DNA of 64,000 nucleotides. It comes from Odiellus spinosus. Taxonomy: Eukaryota > Arthropoda > Arachnida > Opiliones > Phalangiidae. Positions within the stretch are counted from its first letter, which is position 1, and each line of letters starts with the position of its first letter. The stretch spans positions 6,536,766 through 6,600,765 of the forward strand of contig OY987240.1 in NCBI GenBank assembly GCA_963920705.1, given 5' to 3'. Of this stretch, positions 32,831-45,145 are shown one piece after another. The translations under genes and the position numbers were made by a program. The notes beneath the pieces are model-generated. The model ran no database searches. It was given only the letters and a program-made list of their open reading frames with translations, and was not told the origin of the DNA.

Positions 32831-33059
32831 CATGTAAACAAAGGGAGATTGAAACTCTAAAGTTAGGTATTTCTCATTCCATGGTTATGGCGTGAAAAGA
32901 CAATCAATTAAGCTAGACCAAGTGAAAGAACTACGAAAATTAGAAAGATGTAAACAACAAAGGGAAACTGAAACCCATCATCTAATGATCCTGATTTCTT
33001 AACCCTTTTTAAGATAGCCACTGAGGAGCTACAAAGGTCAGAAAGAGGTAAACAACAAT

Positions 33060-34150
33060 TTTAAAACCCTAGTCTCCTGATGAGAGAGCTACAAGAATCT
33101 GCCGGAGGTGTCAACAAAGGGAGAGTGTAAAGCCAGGCATTTCTAATTCCTTAGTCTGTGTAGGGAAGGATGATAAACAATTTAACTAGACCTAGCGAGA
33201 GAATAGAGAACTACACAAGTCAGAAAGAGGTAAACAACAATTTTAAAACCCTAGTCTCCTGATGAGAGAGCTACAAGAATCAGCCGGAGGTGTCAACAAA
33301 GGGAGAGTGTAAAGCCAGGCATTTCTAATTCCTTAGTCTGGGTAGGGAAGGATGATAAACAATTTAACTAGACCTAGCGAGAGAATAGAGAACTACACAA
33401 GTCAGAAAGAGGTAAACAACAATTTTAAAACCCTAGTCTCCTGATGAGAGAGCTACAAGAATCAGCCGGAGGTGTCAACAAAGGGAGAGTGTAAACCAGG
33501 CATTTCTAATTCCTTAGTCTGGGTAGGGAAGGATGATAAACAATTTAACTAAACCTAGCGAGTGAATAGAGAACTACATAAGTCAGAAAGAGGTAAACAA
33601 CAATTTTAAAACCCTAGTCTCCTGATGAGAGAGCTACAAGAATCAGCCGGAGGTGTCAACAAAGGGAGAGTGTAAAGCCAGGCATTTCTAATTCCTTAGT
33701 CTGTGTAGGGAAGGATGATAAACAATTTAACTAGACCTAGCGGGAGAATAGAGAACTACACAAGTCAGAAAGAGGTAAACAACAATTTTAAAACCCTAGT
33801 CTCCTGATGAGAGAGCTACAAGAGTCAGCCGGAGGTGTCAACAAAGGGAGAGTGTAAACCAGGCATTTCTAATTCCTTAGTCTGTGTAGGGAAGGATGAT
33901 AAACAATTTAACGAAACCTAGCGAGAGAATAGAGAACTACACAAGTCAGAAAGAGGTAAACAACAATTTTAAAACCCTAGTCTCCTGATGAGAGAGCTAC
34001 AAGAATCAGCCGGAGGTGTCAACAAAGGGAGAGTGTAAACCAGGCATTTCTAATTCCTTAGTCTGGGTAGGGAAGGATGATAAACAATTTAACTAGACCT
34101 AGCGAGAGAATAGAGAACTACAAAAGTCAGAAAGAGGTAAAAAATTTCCA
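33060..34150. repeat. ~180-bp tandem repeat, about 6 copies
   Basis: Unit: GTAAACAACAATTTTAAAAC, CCTAGTCTCCTGATGAGAGA, CAACAAAGGGAGAGTGTAAA, CCAGGCATTTCTAATTCCTT and GATAAACAATTTAACTAGAC. Copies differ at a few sites only. The right arm keeps a single copy (46050-46240). Confidence 0.92.
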
Positions 34151-34239
34151 AACCCTAGTCTCCTTACGGGATCATAGCTTGAATCAAGCATTGGTAGGAA
34201 AATTGATAGACTGAAAAAGGAGCAAAAATAAACATTAAT

Positions 34240-34730
34240 ATTTTCAATAAAGTCAGACCTAGCGTTAAATGAAAGAAATACAAAAGTCAGAATAGCTTAA
34301 CAACAAAGTGAGGCTGAAATCATTCTATTTTATTCCTCTTAAAACCTGATAAATCTGTCTATGCTTGTTAAAACAAACCCTAGCCATAGTAATGCTAGAG
34401 ACTGTAAACAACAAAGTGAGGTTGAAATCATTCTATTTTATTCCTCTTAAAACCCGATAAATCTGTCTATGCTTGTTAAAACAAACCCTAGCCATAGTAA
34501 TGCTAGAGACTTTAAACAACAAAGTGAGATTGAAATCATTCTATTTTATTCATCTTAAAACCTGATAAATCTGTTTATGCTTGTTAAAACAAACCTTAAC
34601 CATAGTAATGCTAGAGACTGTAAACAACAAAGTGAGGCTGAAATCAATCTATTTTATTCCTCCTAAAACCTGATAAATCTGTCTATGATTGTTAAAACGA
34701 ATCTTAGTCATAGTTATGGTAGAGATTGTG
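34240..34730. repeat. ~118-bp tandem repeat, 4 copies
   Basis: Unit contains AACAACAAAGTGAGGCTGAA, ATTCTATTTTATTCCTCTTA and TAGCCATAGTAATGCTAGAG. Confidence 0.9.
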
Positions 34731-34739
34731 AAATACCTG

Positions 34740-35800
34740 ATAAATAATAAGGTTAATCAACAAAGGTAGACTGTAACCAATTGAATTTTAAAAGAACAAT
34801 AATGGTAAAAACTTATGAAATTCAACATTAGGTAAACATCAAAGGGAGAGTATAATTAATCTTACGTTTTAAAAAAGGTAATCATATCTTAATACTGATG
34901 AAAACTTTGAGAGCTAAACTCAATAACATCAATAACATTGGGATATCAAACCAAGCGTTATGCACCTAGCGGAGGTATCTTGAAACACACAAACTGAGGA
35001 AACAACGTTGATTACCATATAATACGTATATTGAAAATTTAACAATAGCATTGGTAATATGAAACAAAGCGTTATGCAGCTGGCGGAAATATCTTGAAAA
35101 CAGACCAAATCGAGAAGTTTTTTCATTTTTCTGAGAAGTAAAAATCAAAGGAAAACAACATTTTTAGCATATGTGAGATACATTGAACATTACAATAACA
35201 ACTTTGGATATATCAAATAACGAGTTTTTTACCTACCGGTAATATCTTGTAAACAAGTAAACGGAGAAAAGTTTATTTTTGAGAGGTAAATCAAAGTATA
35301 CAACGGTGATAACCATATGAAACATATATAAAACAATACATTTATTACATTGGATATATTAAACCAAACGTTTTTTCACCTACCGTTGATTTCTTGAAAC
35401 TTGCAAACTGATAAAGTTTTGTAGTTTTTTAACTAAATCAAAGTAAGCAATGTTTTATTTCTATATGTAAGATACACTGACCATTACATCATAGACATTA
35501 GATATATCAAATGAAGCGTTTTATCACATAGCGGTGATTACTTGAAACCAACAAACGGATAAAATGTTTTAATTTGAGGGGTAAAACTACAATGATTATC
35601 ACATGAATACTTGAAACCATCAAACGGATAAAGTGTTTTAATTTGAGGGTAAAACAAATTACAGTGATTATTACATGAAACATATATAGATCAATACAAC
35701 TACAACAGTAAAATTATCAAACACGAGTTCTTTCACCTAGCGTTAATATAATGAAAAAATATGAGGTATTTTCACAATATTAACATATTTTGTACATAAG
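34740..35800. repeat. degenerate ~140-bp repeats (CAAACCAAGCGTTATGCACC family)
   Basis: Loose repeats of ATATCAAACCAAGCGTTATG, CACCTAGCGGTGATATCTTG and TGAACAATACAATAACATTG. The same family resumes at 37510-38280. Short frames at 34929-35148 are repeat artefacts. Confidence 0.8.
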
Positions 35801-35809
35801 AGAATAAAA

Positions 35810-37200
35810 GTCAAAAGTCCTATTATTCCAAAAGAGTATACAGATCAAAAAATTACATAAATAATCTATTAGCATAATCTCATAGAGTTAAAGTTTCAAA
35901 AATATTTACGTGTAGAAGCGGAGGGTTGTTACATGGTACTAGAAGACATCGAATGCCGACTTCAGCTATTTCCAATACTACTAACGCCAACAGAAATACC
36001 CAGACTTTATGGAAAAAGGAAGTCAAAAGTCCTATTATTCCAAAAGAGTATACAGATCAACAGTATTACATAAATAATCTATTAGCATAATCTCATAGAG
36101 TTAAAGTTTCAAAAATATTTACGTGTAGAAGCGGAGGGTTGTTACATGGTACTAGAAGACATCGAATGCCGACTTCAGCTAATCCCAACGCCCTCAGAAA
36201 TACCCAGACTTTATGGAAAAAGGAAGTCAAAAGTCCTATTATTCCAAAAGAGTATACAGATCAAAAAATTACATAAATAATCTATTAACATAATCTCATA
36301 GAGTTAAAGTTTCAAAAAATATTTACGTGTAGAAGCGGAGGGTTTGTAGCGTGGTACTAGAAGACAGCGAATACCGACTTCAGCTAATCCCAACGCCCTC
36401 AGAAATACCCAGACTTTATGGAAAAAGGAAGTCAAAAAGTCCTATTATTCCAAAAGAGTATACAAATCAACAGTATTACATAAATAATCTATTAACATAA
36501 TCTCATAGAGTTAAAGTTTCAAAAAATATTTACGTGTAGAAGACATCGAATGCCGGCTTCAGCTATTTCCAATACTACTAACGCCCTCAGAAATACCCAG
36601 ACTTTATGGAAAAAGGAAGTCAAAAAGTCCTATTATTCCAAAAGAGTATACAAATCAACAGTATTACATAAATAATCTATTAACATAATCTCATAGAGTT
36701 AAAGTTTCAAAAAATATTTACGTGTAGAAGACATCGAATGCCGGCTTCAGCTATTTCCAATACTACTAACGCCCTCAGAAATACCCAGACTTTATGGAAA
36801 AAGGAAGTCAAAAAGTCCTATTATTCCAAAAGAGTATACAAATCAACAGTATTACATAAATAATCTATTAACATAATCTCATAGAGTTAAAGTTTCAAAA
36901 AATATTTACGTGTAGAAGACATCGAATGCCGGCTTCAGCTATTTCCAATACTACTAACGCGCTCAGAAATGCCCAGACTTTATGGAAAAAGGAAGTCAGA
37001 AAAAGTCATATTATTCCAAAAGAGTATTGAGAAAGTTATATCAAGTACTGAAACATTCTTCTTAATAGTCGTGTTTAAAGATCTATAGATCGACGGTATG
37101 TTGTAAATAGCCTATTAGTATAATCTCCTAGAGTTAAAGTTTCAAAAATATTTACGTGTAGAAGCGTTGGGTTTGTAGCGTGGTACTAGAAGACATCGAA
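35810..37200. repeat. ~185-208 bp tandem repeat, about 7 copies
   Basis: Unit starts GGAAGTCAAAAGTCCTATTA and holds AGAGTATACAGATCAA, AATCTCATAGAGTTAAAGTT, ATATTTACGTGTAGAAG and ACATCGAATGCCG. The later copies lack the GCGGAGGGTTGTTAC segment, so the period falls from ~208 to ~186. Confidence 0.92.
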
Positions 37201-37509
37201 TACGAACTTCTATGATCAAACGACATAGAATTTGTGTTGCTTTCCAATGGAGAAGGATGGTGGTTTTATACTAAACTTCTCTATGCCCTTGAATAAAAAT
37301 ATTTCGTTACGCTCATATATTACGAAGAAATAACCCTTTGATAATTTAAAAAACTCTCCAGGCAGTAAAAAAATTCCAAGGCTAAAATCATTAATTATAA
37401 AAAGGCGAGCGTACTTTAACGAGTGAGAAAATTATGAATCAACTTCGTGGGACGATAAAAAAACTCCCCAAGGTTAGCCAGACGGCTGTGGGATAATTAA
37501 TCCTTTTAG

Positions 37510-38280
37510 AAATAACAGAACCCTAGTGTGTTTAAGGTTTTAAAAACGTGGGTAGATAGAATAGTAAGACGAAAAAATATATTTATTATAATAAGATCAT
37601 TGAGGGGTTATCAAACCAAGAGTTATGTATCAAGCGGTGATATTTTAAAACAGGTAAACCGAAAGAGGTTTATTAGTTTCTTGTACCTCTCAAATCCGAG
37701 TAAACAAAGTTGATTTCCATATGAAACATACATTGAACAATACAATAGGATTGGGATATGAAACCAAGCGTTAATCAACTAGCGGTGATATTTTGAAACA
37801 AGTAAATCGAGAAAGTTTTATTTTCAGAGGTAAATTAAGCCAAATTGATTATCATATGAGACGTACATTGAACAACACAATATTACCACAGGAGATATCT
37901 AACAAGCGTTATCCATCTAACAAATAAACTTGAGAAAATTTGTATTTTTTAGAGTATAATCAAACTAGGCAATGTTGATATATGAGTAAAATATTCAAAA
38001 ATACATCAAGAACATTGGAAATATAAAAGTAAGCGTTATACGTCTAGTGGTGACATCTTGAAACCGATAAACCGAAATCGATTTGTAGTTTTGAGAAGGA
38101 AAAATCAAAGTAAAAACAACGCTAACTTTCATATGAGATGTACAATGAATATTACAATAATAACATTGGAGGTATCAAACCAATCGTTAATCACCTAGCG
38201 GTTATATCTTGAAACAGACAAACCGAGAATTTTTTATAGTATGTGGATAATATTATTATCGAAGAAAGAGAGAAATGAGT
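37510..38280. repeat. degenerate ~140-bp repeats, second block
   Basis: Same family as 34740-35800. From 37885 onward it has an inverted partner in the right arm. Confidence 0.8.
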
Positions 38281-38776
38281 AAACTTTTTTCTCAGATTAA
38301 AATATTAACCCTGATATATGCATGAAGAATAAATAGTCTATTATAGGAAAACCAATTATAAGAATAATTGATTGTTTAATCATTCGACCTACGGGAAACC
38401 TAACACGTGATCTATGGTGTATTGTAAAGGGGTAATGACGTCATTGTATTAATATTTACTATTTTATTTTAATTACATAGTTCCAATAAGAAAATTGTAT
38501 GCCCCTGCGAAACTTAGGGTAGGCTTTCCTGTAAGGCTTTGGTGTACTACAGGTAAGCCCCCTATACAGGGGTAGACCCTATCACGTGACCAAATCTCAA
38601 AGCTGTACGACTTGTAGTTTGGGAGTTAAAGCATTATCAAAGTTACATCCTATGTTATTCATATGGACAACCATGTTATTCCTATGGGTACTATTTTCAA
38701 GCTGTAAAATATTTCAAATTCGTATTCGGGTGTGTACTATAGTGTATGCTGATCAACATGTATGAATAGTTTTAGC

Positions 38777-39769
38777 TATGCATATGAATACTGAGAATGC
38801 ATGGATATATTACGATATGTTTGTGTACCTGTGTGTTTTATTGAGTTTGTATTAGAAAATATGTATTATATTGAATTCAACAACTCTTATTCAATAGCTC
38901 TAAAATATAAATTGTTTAACGTCAACTTAAAGTGATTGTTTATACTCAACAAAAATATTTAATTGTAAGTTAGAAGAGAAAATTACTGTTTTTCTTTTTA
39001 AAAATATCATTTTATTTTACAGTTCTATATTTATGAAACAGTACAATCTTTACGGAAAAGTTAACTTTTAATTGTTTTAATGTTCAAATCAATACTATTT
39101 CAAATAATAGATTTACTTAATCATTTTCACCTTCATGGATATTATAATCCTCCTAATTTACAAATGTTTTTGTATAATATATGTTAACATATCTTTAACG
39201 TAATTTTATCATATTTATACATAACTCGAGTAAACCTTTTTCAATTATACATATAAATGTTTTAAATATTATGTAAATGAAAAATTTTTAAATTAAATTA
39301 ATCGAGTTGCAATACATGGAAAATAAAATTCAACAAATTTCTTATACAGAAGTAAAGGTAATTTGATAGTTGCTTGTTTTTGTCAAAACATCTCTAATTG
39401 GAGCATTCATCTAGTCTTGAAATCTGTCAGTTTTATATATAACTCAACATAACAATCCAAAATACTCTCTAATAATTTTTTCATTAATTGTAATAATTAA
39501 TTTTATTATATTTTACAATATTTACTTTTATGAGAATTACGGTTAGATACGTTTAGTATCTAATAAAATAATCCAGAATAATCTCAAATAACTTTTCATT
39601 GATTGTTATAATTTATTTTATTATAATATTTTGAGTTTAATAAGGTAATGCGTCAAATTATCAATGGATAATTCGTTATTTTCATTGTAGCATTACGAAT
39701 AGATCTCACTTTTTTAATAAAAAATTTAAAAATATAAAATTTGAATGATTTGAATAATAATATCTATTT
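38777..39769. other. AT-rich non-coding DNA 3' of the penton gene
   Basis: Very AT-rich, no open frame; nothing recognised. Confidence 0.6.
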
Positions 39770-41069
39770 CTAATCGTCTTTAAAACGTTTAAAATGCAAA
39801 GTGGTAATTGTTTTACCAAGCTTGAATGGTATATTACTACCAGCATCAGTTGTAATATCTATATCGACAACATCAAACGTTGTTGTTTTAAGGGGATAAT
39901 AATTAATAGGATTAAACATTAAATCATGCGTAATATTATTCTTATTATCAGGTCTAGGGATCCTTCGTAATAAGTCTCCCCATTTATCACCTATAATCTG
40001 TCTTTTTATGAGACTAGTATTTACGAACAAATTCTGTATACCTCTGTTTATATCAGCCATATATTTTCCACATGTATTATGCGTTAATTCTTTATCAATT
40101 TGTGTATTATCAAAACCTAACATGAGACCTAATCCAGGATTGTTTTTAGGAAAAATAATGCTAAAATTATCTCGCAAAAAATTTTGTTGATCCGATATAT
40201 GATAATCTGGTTTTGTTTCGTCAATTATCCCTAATCCACAAAGCAACGTTACGATTCCATTACTATTTTGTTGAAAATCAAAATATTGTCTCGTTCTTGG
40301 TGAAAAACACTCTTTCATTCCATTTAAAACACTCGAGATATTTTCGTACATTCCATGTTGAAGTTGATAAGTTTTAGTTTGATACAAAAGATTATCGATA
40401 CACTCGTGCCCCATTAACGTGAGAGGTTTATCCCTTTTCACCATTTGACGAAGATAAAACGGAGGAAATTCACAGGTGTCGAGTCTACGTATGGTCGGGT
40501 CTAAAGGCCGTACGCCAACGATAGTTTTACCCGTTAACCATTTATCATAAACACTAGAATCTAAACCTAATAAATCGCAATAAACTTTAGGAAATTTAAC
40601 AAAAGTTTCTCCATTGGGTTCTTTAAATTTAACAACAAAACGTTCTTGTTCCTTTACGATATCAATTTGAAATTCTATCGCGTCTTTCACTTTCTCGTTG
40701 TTTATGGATGTATGCATTTGTTTGATAACTTTATGATAAAGACTTTTACCACTATTACCTTTCATAATAACAGTTTTAGCGTTTAAGGTCCCTTCATATA
40801 TCTCATACTTAAAATCTAAATCAACCATTTTGACAATGAAGGTATCGCAAGAATTGGTTATATTATCCCATTTTGAAGGCATACTTATATCCGACTCCCC
40901 ATTGTCCATGTCTTAAATCAATTGATACGGGTAATTGATTAAAATAACTAGTACTCGTGTTTTTAGGGTATTTCTTCATCGAAGACTCACTCGTAAGAGT
41001 TAAAAAGAAAGAATCGTGTTTAGGAACGAACGAATCCATGTTTCTAAAGTTAATGAAATTTAATCTCAT
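39770..41069 (-). CDS. Polinton/adintovirus-type penton (minor capsid) protein, frameshifted
   Basis: The N-terminal piece (41069-40863) shows the family's opening pattern: HDSFFLTLTSESSMKKYPKN, then N.TS.F...LP..IDL. The remaining 379 codons (40909-39770) carry PSKWDNI, a DPTIRRLD region, the segment DINRGIQNLFVNTSLIKRQI, and the closing DI.TDAG..IPF..GK...TLHF. That is the penton subunit of virus-like Polinton particles; ~420 residues is normal for it. The two pieces lie in different frames and overlap at 40863-40909, so a single indel near 40890 breaks the gene. Otherwise the frame is intact, so the lesion is recent or an assembly error. No other capsid or replication gene is in the window. 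Confidence 0.85.
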
Positions 41070-41247
41070 ATTACAATCTTATTAATACATCAATGAATTT
41101 AAAAAATATCATAACGAACGACAATATGGTTTGAGGGTTTAATTTAATTAAATATGGTACCAAATAGAAAAGTAACTTACATTTTTTATTTATATTAAGT
41201 ATCTTTAAAAACAAGTTTACACTTTTTTCAATTGTATAAGAATTTTT

Positions 41248-41820
41248 ACCTCCCCGACTGAACTTTAGTTCAGGGGGAGGTGTTACACTGATCGTGTCTG
41301 TGTGTCTGTGTGTGTGTCACTTCTCACTTCCTGTGTAAACGGAAGTCACGTGACCTGGCTCGTGGAGCCAAAAGTCTAGAGACGTAATCATACCAGCTTA
41401 TCGTTCAATTCCGGGGAATTACCTCCTTTAAGCGTGGCTGCCACATAGAGTTTCAGGTGTCGTGCAAAGACGTACAACAGGACGTCTCCCATTGCACATC
41501 ATCGCCTTCCACCATCCACTTTATGGTCGTTGCTGAACAGGCGAAGGCGATTACAAGCAGTGGGACGTCTCCCACTGTCATAATCACCTCCGACCATCCC
41601 CACAACAAGGTCCAACCTCCAGTTTCCGATCTCAGCGTTCCATACTAGCGAGGCGTCCCCCACTAGTACAGTTCACATCAACCTTCCACTGACTCCAAAC
41701 ATCGCCCCACCAATGGGTAAATTGCGTCGCCAAGCGCCTAGAGATCAAGAATCAGCAAGACATTGAAAGGGGGGGGGGGTTTTCCCCCTAACTTCATGGC
41801 CACCACGCACGGTTACTTCA
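41248..41820 (-). ncRNA. candidate structured ncRNA unit, copy 2 (inverted)
   Basis: Minus-strand homologue of 7535-8105. Hairpins at 41641-41669, 41546-41588, 41464-41506 and 41248-41281 correspond to those of copy 1. Spacings between hairpins 1-2 are 53 nt in both; 2-3 are 40 against 47, and 3-4 are 183 against 175. Hairpin 2 has a perfect inner stem here (CAGTGGGA/TCCCACTG). It lies 180 bp upstream of the penton start, on the same strand. A poly-G tract of ten (41769-41778) marks its 5' part. Confidence 0.4.
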
Positions 41821-41843
41821 ATTAATATAGGCCTTCGAACGGT

Positions 41844-41850
41844 TTATATA
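41844..41850 (-). promoter_or_regulatory. TATA-box candidate of structured unit, copy 2
   Basis: TATATAA on the minus strand, 175 nt before hairpin 1; upstream (42198-42270) lie CGTGTAAACGCACC and CTGTGAACGCGCC copies. Confidence 0.45.
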
Positions 41851-42189
41851 GCATCTTTTTGGAACGAATGCAAATTAGCCTCATGGTGTGATATCGATAG
41901 GGAAATGAAACGCAATATTAATTTATATTATAAATAAAAATATCGGGATGGTTAAATTTAATCTAATTAATAAGAAAGTCGAAAAATTAATTTAAAATTC
42001 GAGATAGTTTAGAAGTTATTTGAGAATTTGTGCAAAAATTTAAAGAAATTTGACCGATTAAAGGCAGTTTGAGTTGGCAGCATGCGCCTAAGCTATTTTC
42101 CATATATATCATTTACTCGAAAAAGCAAAGGTATAACGGGTAGTATAGGCTTATCTCTGGTGCAAACTTAGGGTGGATTGATGAATATA

Positions 42190-42340
42190 AATAAAGGTGC
42201 GTTTACACGGGTATGGAAGATTGAAATGACATAATTTAGATAAGCGATAAAGGCGCGTTCACAGGGAGAAATTTATGATTATAAGGACATTGGAAATTGT
42301 TATTAATATATTTTTGGTTCATTTCGATTGAATTATAAGG
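42190..42340 (-). repeat. upstream block of structured unit, copy 2
   Basis: Carries two GTGTRAACGCRCCTTTAT motifs and an AATTTCCAATGTCCTTATAA stretch resembling 7090-7105. This indicates that about 1 kb, not only the hairpins, is shared with 7060-8105. Confidence 0.5.
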
Positions 42341-45145
42341 GAATCAGCTTTATTTACCGGGATAAACTGTTTTTTTCTAGCGAAGTTGGAAACAGTATGT
42401 AGGAACTTGGCTATAAAAAGAAGTTTATAGCTCGCATTTTCAATTAAAGTTTTTCAATTTCTCGCCCGTTTCCGATACTGCATAAAGCACTAAAACTTCG
42501 TTAATGAGTTCGATTTCTCGCTCATTTGCGAAAATGTCGCGTGTACGTGAGGGTATAATTCACGAGAAACGCTGGATTTGCAGTAAATTCTTCATTAATG
42601 TTTGTAATTTCTCGCCAGTAAATGTCTAAGTGACTTCCTTGCCTCTATCTGTTCATTAGTATGCGCAAAATAAAGTCGCTTAATCTGATTGGATATGTCA
42701 TAAATTCGCGCCAGACTTTTATTTTGACGTTTAATTTCGACCTTTAGAGTATACTTAAAAACGAGGCAAATGGTGAGGCAGGGTTAAAATTCTAATTAAT
42801 TGATTGGAACTTAATAAGAGCTTCGATTTTACTCGATTCAACTTTAACCAGTTCAAGGGGAATTGCAATACACCATGGTGTATAAGATTTAAAGGTGAGG
42901 CTGATTGATACAAAATGTTAAACCACTTAAGAAAAATTATAGTCGTGAAACTCTCCTTGAACAGAAGTAGAGTAGGTTTCACCTGTATTTGTGACTAGCG
43001 TAAAATCGAGTTTGCCAGCACGCGAGTATGTTTAACTCCCAAGAATATCAAAGCGATTTTGATATTCTTGGGAGAATCAGCTTTATGTATGGGGAATTAC
43101 TGTAATCTTTGGCAAACTTGCGAACAGTAGCGTAAGAATTGGTTTTAAGAACTAGCACGGTCTTTCAAATTATTTTGTAGAATTCTCGCGCGTGTGCAGA
43201 TCGAACCAGGTAATTCGTGCCATAATTTACAGTTGACGAACTTTCTTAAACCGGATTGACATTGAAATTTCTCGTGTTTTATTTGGTATATCTGATATGG
43301 TTGACCATATAGTGAAATGTAGAAAGAGTGGGGAAGAGAGTCACGTGATTGGATCTCTTAATAAGTTTTAACTAAATTTCATACATTTCTGCACATGAAT
43401 TTAATGTTAATCTCAGTAGAACACGGCTTTTAAGGCCTACTGTCGTGTATTTCCGGGAACGTTTTACCTAGTGTGGAGTCACGTAAAATGACATTTGTTT
43501 CACAACTTGGTATATTTTTACTCAGGTCCACCCTGTCAGAAAAAAATTATAAAAAATTGATGGTGGGGCCAAAAAAGAGACATCCCTTCCTCACTCAAAG
43601 CATTATACCTCAAAAACATGCGTTTTAAGACGTGGGCTTATAAGGTATCTGTAGGTCGTGTAGCACCAAAAAGCGAAATTGTACGTCACAATCCGTAGTA
43701 TAGCGTATTATGCGGAAAGCTAATTCGTTAATTGTTTTTTATTGAATGTGTTTACTTATTGTTATTTAGGCGATACCGAGGTAAAACTTGATTTTGATCA
43801 AACATTTTGCCTAATAGCGTTACTTGGGCGACAAATACTCTAGTTTTCTAAACGGCGATATGTTTTTACTGGAAGACCTTAACCTTGCTTATCTAAATTT
43901 AAATTTATTGAACGTTAAATCGTTTCATTTTTTTTGAAATCTTCGACTTAGCTTGTTCTCTCGAGATTTTGCTGGTTGAAATTTTAAACTGAGTTTCATT
44001 GGTTTAAATACGAATTATTGGTAAGAAAAAATTTTGAATTTGAATTATTTGTTTGATGCGTTTATTGTTGGTTTGAAATATTGTTATTTGGACATTTTTG
44101 GTATATTTTCATTGACTCGAATTATAATTCTATTTTATTAATGAGTTGTGAAAGAAATATTTGTTTGAAAATCTAAAGGTTTTTACTGATTCGTTTCTCT
44201 GTAGTTATTTTTTGTTTTCGTAAAAGAGGAATTTTTACGATTTACCGATTGATTTTCTGATATATTTTGGTTATTGACATGACGAGTTTTATTTTTACTT
44301 CGAAGATCGAAGTATTTCGAATATTTTTAATTTTTGGTGTGTGTTAAAAGTTATTTAACACAATCCTAACACAATCCTGAGATTGCTGCGTTGAATGTAA
44401 TCGATTAATTTAGGTTCTTTATTATTGAGTTTGTGTATTATTTACTTTGAAAATATAAATTATACATTGTAACATAGATGGGAAAAACAGAAGAGCGAAT
44501 CAAAAGCATGTTGATCCTTATACTCTTTCTCTTTCAATACTACACGCACATAATACACTTTTTTATTCATCTTTTATTTAAGGTAGGGTTAGGTTTGGTG
44601 AACGTCGTCGGGGAGGTTATATTTTGGTTTCCCAACTTGTTAATCTTTAATTTAATTACAAACGAATTCTAAATCGATATAAAATGTCAATAATTATGTG
44701 GGTTATAAAGAATTTCATTTCTTTACAATAATTATCATTAGAAAAGAAAGCTATTCCTTACTGAGGAACCTTAAATTATTGAAAAATCTGATATATAAAG
44801 TAATAAAGTATAAAAATGTAGGAAAATAAATGGAAGCCTAGACTAAAAGAAATTTATTATTAAGAGTATTTTATTGGTTATATCCTCTAAATTAGAATTT
44901 TACGATCCACCTACCGCTACAGACGGATGTTTTTAATCTGTAAATTTAAAAATGTTTTTATTACGAACAAACTCTTCTGCCAGATACATTTTCAATAATC
45001 AACGAGTTATAGAATATTCTTTGCGAGATTATTATTTCTATTGCAAAGTGAACAAAAAAGCAGGACCTATTTCTCAGAAATTAGATAATACTTTAGTTCA
45101 GCTGATACTATCCCTTTAAAACCTTGACGTCTAGATCGAGTATGC
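42341..45145. other. AT-rich non-coding DNA inside the Polinton-like element
   Basis: No capsid, polymerase or integrase remnant seen in any frame; frames at 42755-42982 and 44478-44672 are featureless. The motif AATTTCTCG(C/T) recurs at ~42450, 42510, 42600 and 43270. A strong hairpin lies at 43025-43068. Confidence 0.55.
43025..43068. other. strong 17-bp-stem hairpin
   Basis: CTCCCAAGAATATCAAA and its exact inverse enclose a short GCGAT-like loop. It is isolated in non-coding DNA; it may be a tiny foldback insertion or a structural site. Confidence 0.7.

Larger units (their letters stand above)
32184..38776 (+). repeat. left inner arm of the Polinton-like element
   Basis: In inverse this matches 45146-47098. 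The match is continuous over 37885-38776 (against 45146-46045) and again over 32184-34140 (against 46045-47098), but 34140-37885 has no counterpart on the right. It is built almost entirely of tandem-repeat families and has no gene. Confidence 0.85.
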
